From positions 212,202-276,201 of the forward strand of contig NZ_FOTK01000004.1 of NCBI RefSeq assembly GCF_900114535.1: a DNA stretch of 64,000 bases, written 5' to 3'. Below the pieces are notes generated by a model, which was given only the letters and a program-made list of their open reading frames with translations, did no database searches and had not been told where the DNA came from. Source of the stretch: Methylobacterium pseudosasicola. Lineage in GTDB: Bacteria; Pseudomonadota; Alphaproteobacteria; Rhizobiales; Beijerinckiaceae. Made by a program: the position numbers and the translations under genes. Shown in pieces: positions 59,708 through 64,000 of this stretch (within the stretch, counting starts at the first letter, position 1; every line of letters starts with the position of its first letter).

Positions 59708-62299
59708 TCAGTCCGCCTTCCGCATCTGTGAACCGTTCTGAGTCCGCACTTCTTGAAAGAGGTTGCCGTTCACGCTGGTCTTGGCTTTCGCCTCGGGGCC
59801 GGCCTTCTCGATCACGGTCGTGACGCTGCCGTTCACCTGCGCGCCCACGACACCAGCCTGGGCGGCAGCGGCGCCAACCCGGGCCCCATCCAGGCGCATC
59901 TGCTCCCGTTGGGCTTCCTGCTTGGCTCGCGTGGCGCGTAGGGCGATGCCCAAGTCCCGAGCGGCCCGCCGATCATCCTCATCGGAGTAGAACGGCTTCT
60001 CGCCTTGGCGGCGCTCATCATTCGGATCGGCAAGCACCTCGGCGCGGCGTGTGAAGGGCATCCGCGGCAGGTCGACACCGGGCGCGCGCTCGGCTTTTGC
60101 CTGGCTGGGACCAGTGCGCAGCGCATTCAGCACGGCACCTGACCGACGGTTGATGACCTTGGGCGCCTCAAACTCGCCCGTGATCGTGTTCGTGTCGCGG
60201 TCCAGATCGCCAGTCCCGCGGCCCAGGAGAATGCCTCGCGTCCGCGGATAGGCGCCAGACATGGCCCTGTGCGCCATTTCTCGCATCTGCCCCTCGGCAG
60301 AGTTGCGCGAGAACCCGTTCGCCTCCAGCCACCGAACCATGTCGCTGCGGCGAGCGCCGCGGTAGCTACCCCATCCCTTTGGATCTCGGGCGCCGTAGAT
60401 GCCGTAGCCGGTGCCACCGTCGTGGACCTTGTTGGGGTCAAGGCCTGACTCCATCGTGGCTTGCCCAACGAGGTGGGCCGCCGCTTCGCGGAGGCGATCC
60501 TCCGGCACGCCTTCTTGGCGCAGCTGGTCCATGGCGTAGCGCATCATGTCGCCGGTGCGAGCCGACCCGCCGCCGCGTTCCGCACGTGCACCTCGGCCGG
60601 TGCCGCTGGGTCCGATGCTTGGCACATCTGGCCGCGGCCCGATTGGCGCTAATCGGGGCCGTCCGCCCTGTTCGAAGCCATAGGTCTTGGCATCCGCACC
60701 CGCCCGTCCGCCGAACCAGCCAGCATCCGGATTTCCCGAGTTGCCCTCGGCAGCGCGCCGGCGCGCGTCGCGCTGCACCGGATCTATCGGTGGCAGCCGC
60801 CTGCCACGGCGGTCGAAGCCGCCACCGCCATATGCGGCCGTCTGCACAGTCGCCTCGCCGAACAGGCCGCCCTGCGTGTCCATGGATTGCTTCTGGACGG
60901 TCGCGCCGCTGCGGCTGGCCTTCATCTCGTCGGTGAGCGCGTCCACGCTCCTGCGGAGCTTGTCCGACGACTCGAAGTCCTTCTGCCGCTGCTCGGGCGT
61001 GCGGCCTTGCAGGCCGGAAAGAACATCCTCCGATTCCTTCAGGCGCTTGCGCAGGAGCGGCTCTCGCGACTTGAAGTCGATCGCCGGGCCGCCGGTTTCC
61101 TGGTCATACTCGGCCTCGGCCAGCGCCTTCTTCCAGGACTCGATCTGCTCCTTCGCTGCGATCTCATCGTCGCCGACCCGCGGTGCCAGCCGCCGGGCCA
61201 GCGGGCCGGACGCGCCATCAATGCCTCGGGCAGCGCCCGCTACGTCGCCCTCCCGGATGGCATGGATCGCGTTGGCGATCTCGTGGAAGGTCCGAGCCAT
61301 CGAGCCCGCCAACGCGGTGCCAGCCTGCAGGCCTCTGACCGCGTCCTCACCGAACTGCTTGAAGTTGATCTCTCCGAGCTCCTTCTTCACCCCCTGCAGG
61401 CCTTCACGGAGCGCCCTGGTCACGTCGGCGCGCTCGCCCGACACCAAGGTATCCATCCAGGTCGTGAACTCGGTGGCGGGCCCCAGCAACTCCCGAGCGA
61501 CGGTAAGGCCGAAACGCTGCATCGAGCTCCGCAGGCTGCTGATGGATCGGTCGAACTTCTCCGCGTTGATGATGTCGGCCGGATCGTAGGCGCCGAGGCG
61601 CTCGCGGGCCTGCTTGAACATCTGGGTCACGGTGCCGAGGTGCTGGTCGGCCAAGCGCTGGAAATCGTCGTTGCCGAAGAACTGGCGGGCGAAGATCCCG
61701 CGCTCGACCGGGTTCTTGATCGTCTCCATGAAAGACAAGGCCTTCTTCAGCTTCTCGCCTTCATCCGAGGTGTGCTGAAGGTCAGAGGCAAAGTCCTGAA
61801 AAGCCTTGCGGCCAGCGGCGTTCGTGCCCTGGTGGATCACCCAATTGAAGGTGTCACCGGTGCTGCGTGAGAACGTCCGCATCTGCGCGGCGAAGTTCTT
61901 GGCACCTTGGGCCACGGCCTCCTGCTCGATGCCGAAGCGCCCAGCCACGGCTCCGAACTCCTGCAGGGTCTTGGCGGCGATGCCGGTGTCCCGGTTCAGC
62001 TGGCCGAGGCCGGTGAGGTTCCCCGTCAGCTTGTTGAGCGCGGCGGAGATGCCCGCGATCGCGGCGCCCGCGGTCAGGCCGGTGACGCCCAGTGTGGCGA
62101 GCGCCGGGTTCACGACGCTCGATGCCGTCCGGGCGGTGGACTGCATCGCCCCCTCGACGCCCTTGAACCCCTTCACGAGCGTCTCGCTGTGGTTCGCGCC
62201 GGTCCGGGCAGTGTCGAGCAGCTGGGACCGGAGGGCCTTCAGGGGTCCGGAGAACTTGTCCCGGACCTCGGCTTCCATGCGCAGGGCTTCGTCGGCCAT
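59708..62299 (-). CDS. Phage tail tape measure protein with tail lysozyme-like domain
   Basis: An 863-residue tail-length ruler. The N-terminus is 'MEAEVRDKFSGPLKALRSQL', followed by a hydrophobic stretch ('LATLGVTGLTAGAAIAGISA', about 70-90) and long helical parts, as in tape measures. Around residues 600-700 is a lysozyme-type module: 'AAHLVGQATMESGLDPNKVH' with glutamate, 'GYGIYGARDPKGWGSYRG' and 'LEANGFSRNSAEGQMREMAH', resembling phage tail lysozyme (Phage_tail_lys), for peptidoglycan penetration at DNA injection. The C-terminus has 'KTSVNGNLFQEVRTQNGSQM'. First tail gene of the leftward structural block. Confidence 0.88.
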   Translation of the reverse strand: MADEALRMEAEVRDKFSGPLKALRSQLLDTARTGANHSETLVKGFKGVEGAMQSTARTASSVVNPALATLGVTGLTAGAAIAGISAALNKLTGNLTGLGQLNRDTGIAAKTLQEFGAVAGRFGIEQEAVAQGAKNFAAQMRTFSRSTGDTFNWVIHQGTNAAGRKAFQDFASDLQHTSDEGEKLKKALSFMETIKNPVERGIFARQFFGNDDFQRLADQHLGTVTQMFKQARERLGAYDPADIINAEKFDRSISSLRSSMQRFGLTVARELLGPATEFTTWMDTLVSGERADVTRALREGLQGVKKELGEINFKQFGEDAVRGLQAGTALAGSMARTFHEIANAIHAIREGDVAGAARGIDGASGPLARRLAPRVGDDEIAAKEQIESWKKALAEAEYDQETGGPAIDFKSREPLLRKRLKESEDVLSGLQGRTPEQRQKDFESSDKLRRSVDALTDEMKASRSGATVQKQSMDTQGGLFGEATVQTAAYGGGGFDRRGRRLPPIDPVQRDARRRAAEGNSGNPDAGWFGGRAGADAKTYGFEQGGRPRLAPIGPRPDVPSIGPSGTGRGARAERGGGSARTGDMMRYAMDQLRQEGVPEDRLREAAAHLVGQATMESGLDPNKVHDGGTGYGIYGARDPKGWGSYRGARRSDMVRWLEANGFSRNSAEGQMREMAHRAMSGAYPRTRGILLGRGTGDLDRDTNTITGEFEAPKVINRRSGAVLNALRTGPSQAKAERAPGVDLPRMPFTRRAEVLADPNDERRQGEKPFYSDEDDRRAARDLGIALRATRAKQEAQREQMRLDGARVGAAAAQAGVVGAQVNGSVTTVIEKAGPEAKAKTSVNGNLFQEVRTQNGSQMRKAD

Positions 62300-62335
62300 A
62301 CGGCTCTCCTACTCGTCGTGCGGATAGTGGGGCGG

Positions 62336-62656
62336 TCAGGCCGCTGCCGGGGTGCCGAGGTCGCTGGCGCGCAGCACGGTCACTGGCGCGCCCGGCGCGG
62401 GCGTCTTCTGCACCGCGAGGATCATGATCGGTGTGGCGTTGACGTCGATTACAGCGCCCATCCACGTCCCGTCCGTGAGCGCAGCCCGCACACGACCATC
62501 GGGAACGCTCTCGTTGGGAACCTTCAGGTCCGCGTCCGGCGGCGTCGGGCAGCCCGCATAGCTCCAGCAGTTGCCATCGCGGACGTGCCAGAGCCGCCCC
62601 TTGCCGGCGGGATCCTTGGCGGCCAGCGCCGCGAGGTCATCGTAGGTGTCGGCCAT
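62336..62656 (-). CDS. Hypothetical phage protein
   Basis: A 106-residue protein with one TM-free, mixed beta sequence ('WMGAVIDVNATPIMILAVQK', 'DGNCWSYAGC' with two cysteines). It lies between the head protease (1 bp away) and the tape measure. It could be a small structural or head-tail connector protein; no motif decides. Confidence 0.6.
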   Translation of the reverse strand: MADTYDDLAALAAKDPAGKGRLWHVRDGNCWSYAGCPTPPDADLKVPNESVPDGRVRAALTDGTWMGAVIDVNATPIMILAVQKTPAPGAPVTVLRASDLGTPAAA

Positions 62657-62657
62657 G

Positions 62658-63272
62658 TCAGGTCTCCAGGGTCGGGATGATGCGGTCGGCGAATCCGAGT
62701 GTGACGGCGCGCTCGGCGGCCAACTCGGTTTCGGCGGCGCGCAGGGCGGTCAGATCGTGCCGAGCCAGGCCGGTGCGGCGGGCCAGGATGTCGAGGTGCG
62801 TGGCGTCGGCGTTCTCGGCGCCGTGTGCGAGGTCCAGCACCCGGGCTGCGGCGCCCTTGGTGGCCTCGTCCGACCACAGGGCCCGAGCGAAGCGGCGCAG
62901 GGCCTCCGCGGTGAGGTGCCGGTCCGCTACCTCGGCGCCGGCTGCCTCGCGCGTGACGCGGCTGCTGTGCAGGCCGATGATGCCCTTCGTCTCGATGGAG
63001 ATGCGCTCGCCCGCCATCGCGATCACGGCGCCCATCGAGTAGGCGTTGCGGATCGTGACCTCGATGGGCCGGCCGCACTCGCGAAAGGCGGTGTAGATCG
63101 CCAGACCCTCGGCGCAGGATCCGCCGGGCGTGTCGATCACCACCCGGACCGGTCCGACCTGGTCAACCTCAAGGAGGGACCGGCGCACGGCCGCCGCGCT
63201 CACGTGGCCCTCGGCGATATGGCCGTCGATCCAGATGCGGCCGTCGTTGCGGTCGAGGCTGTAGCGTCTCAC
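62658..63272 (-). CDS. ClpP-like phage head maturation protease
   Basis: A 204-residue serine protease of the ClpP/crotonase fold that processes prohead proteins. Catalytic serine in 'IRNAYSMGAVIAMAGERISI' (Y-S-M-G), histidine in 'KGIIGLHSSRVTREAAG', and the strand 'RIWIDGHIAEGHVS' with 'RVVIDTPGGSCAEGLAIYTA', typical of phage S49/ClpP-like proteases. The GTG at 63272 overlaps the upstream stop (GTGA). The frame is open further upstream, but the protease begins here. Portal and major capsid genes should lie beyond the window edge. Confidence 0.85.
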   Translation of the reverse strand: MRRYSLDRNDGRIWIDGHIAEGHVSAAAVRRSLLEVDQVGPVRVVIDTPGGSCAEGLAIYTAFRECGRPIEVTIRNAYSMGAVIAMAGERISIETKGIIGLHSSRVTREAAGAEVADRHLTAEALRRFARALWSDEATKGAAARVLDLAHGAENADATHLDILARRTGLARHDLTALRAAETELAAERAVTLGFADRIIPTLET

Positions 63273-64000
63273 TGCGCAGCCTCCGCAATCACCCCGAGCG
63301 TATCCGGCATCTGGCCCAGGTCGACCGGCGGCGGGGCCGGCGGCAGGCCCTTCCCGCCTTCGCCCAATTCGCCCGTGAACTTGACGACACGGACCGACCC
63401 GGTGTCGTCGATCTGGAAGCTGGCATTCGGCTCCAGCAGCATAGCCCGCGTGATGGTCTGGCCGGCGGTGCTGCTCGGCGTGAAGCCGATTCCTTTCGCG
63501 ATGGCGGCCTGCGCAGCTGGCTCCGGCACTTCGACGTTGCCGGGAAACAGGTCGATCCGGTGGCCGAGGAACCCGCGGTAGAAGGCGGGCTGCGCGAGGC
63601 AGACCCGCACCATGGGGTACGCGACCGGCGCCGGGGCTGCCGAAGGCTTCTGTGGGATCACGATCGGGGCGGCGCCCTCGCGGATCGCCTTGGCGTTGGC
63701 GCGCATCGGAGCCACGACTTCTTCGGCGCCGGCCACCGCGTCGAGGTGCAGCTTCGTCCACCACTCCTGCGTGGTGCGGGGGAGCAGCCCGGCCTGGCGC
63801 TTGGCGGCATCGATGATGACGTGCCGCTGATCGAACCCGTTGACGCCCTTGGGACCGTGCTCGCCGCAGGCCCGTTCCACTGCCTCACGGGCAACATCGA
63901 AGGCGGCGGCGGCGCGGGACAGCTCGACGGCGGCGGCCTCGATCGCGGCGGCGCCAGCCTCGATCTCGCTGGCGACCTGGTCGCGGGCCTTGCGGCAGCG
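63269..64000 (-). CDS. Hypothetical phage protein, partial (N-terminus beyond window edge)
   Basis: Open from the window edge through 244 codons to a TGA at 63269. The visible N-terminal part is an alanine/glutamate coiled coil ('EIEAGAAAIEAAAVELSRAA'), then 'MPDTLGVIAEAA' near the end. The tail is proline-rich ('GLPPAPPPVDLGQMPD'). It is coupled to the protease by GTGA. It may be a scaffold or head-decoration protein; nothing proves it. The start is outside the window. Confidence 0.65.
   Translation of the reverse strand, partial: RCRKARDQVASEIEAGAAAIEAAAVELSRAAAAFDVAREAVERACGEHGPKGVNGFDQRHVIIDAAKRQAGLLPRTTQEWWTKLHLDAVAGAEEVVAPMRANAKAIREGAAPIVIPQKPSAAPAPVAYPMVRVCLAQPAFYRGFLGHRIDLFPGNVEVPEPAAQAAIAKGIGFTPSSTAGQTITRAMLLEPNASFQIDDTGSVRVVKFTGELGEGGKGLPPAPPPVDLGQMPDTLGVIAEAAQ

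Larger units (their letters stand above)
54675..64000. mobile_element. Integrated element / prophage (left part, open at right edge)
   Basis: From the truncated tRNA-Ser on, gene content switches from conserved chromosomal genes to short regulators, unknown genes, an AT-rich ATPase/RloB-like pair, a degenerate tRNA, and phage tail and head genes read leftward. Chromosomal synteny-type genes do not return before the window ends. No integrase, terminase or portal is visible. The structural genes are GC-rich like the host, while 57.1-59.0 kb is clearly AT-rich, so the element is a mosaic. Confidence 0.75.

Noticed and set aside
59544..59741. A 65-codon plus-strand frame left of the tape-measure end
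   Set aside because: It is antisense to the tape-measure tail and its duplicate and has no conserved features.

Overview
The window is high-GC alphaproteobacterial chromosome. Gene content (MucR/Ros-type regulator, RNase E with a long acidic insert in the S1 region, DUF1491, DUF2336, DUF3606/DUF2934, DUF2380, alphaproteobacterial-style ornithine decarboxylase with a long leader) and the intergenic palindromes fit a Methylobacterium/Methylorubrum-like member of the Hyphomicrobiales. This is inference from gene content; no marker gene such as rRNA is present.

Layout. 1-8.4 kb: surface polysaccharide block (GT8 glycosyltransferase, Wzt/Wzm-like ABC exporter, ExoA-like GT2, Wzx-like flippase, BioF2-type acetyltransferase) with gpmI inside it. 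8.35-9.78 kb: a small accessory islet (GNAT, BrnT-type toxin and HTH antitoxin) bounded by perfect 41-bp direct repeats. 9.75-26 kb: housekeeping and signalling genes (trmL, LysE/LysR pair, PRC-barrel protein, SCO, PilZ, PAS, rhomboid, CBS, phoD, patatin, hisI, folE, NifU-like, yidD, two 5-hydroxyisourate hydrolases plus uraD, a soluble chemoreceptor). 26.3-41.9 kb: rne, an AraC regulator, glcF/glcE without glcD, a second flippase, ornithine decarboxylase with a long leader, and the dgcN-dgcA D-glutamate pair. 42-54.6 kb: a chemoreceptor split by an amber codon, a DivJ-like kinase group, DUF2336, mucR, thioesterase, GST, hemF and a RecD/Dda-like helicase.

From 54.68 kb to the right edge the DNA is an integrated element, probably a prophage. 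It begins at the 5' half of a tRNA-Ser gene. It carries small regulators, an AT-rich ATPase plus TOPRIM/RloB-like pair that looks like an anti-phage module, a degenerate tRNA, and then leftward-transcribed phage structural genes: a tape measure with an internal lysozyme-like domain, a ClpP-like head protease and a partial coiled-coil protein. No integrase is visible and the right end lies outside the window.

How genes work together. The left block makes and exports exopolysaccharide or lipopolysaccharide. The uraH/uraD cluster converts the urate oxidation product towards allantoin. dgcN-dgcA are consecutive steps of D-glutamate catabolism. glcE/glcF are two of the three glycolate oxidase subunits. 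The most noteworthy items are the repeat-bounded toxin islet, the tRNA-disrupting element with its ATPase/RloB-like pair, the nonsense-split chemoreceptor and the long ornithine decarboxylase leader.
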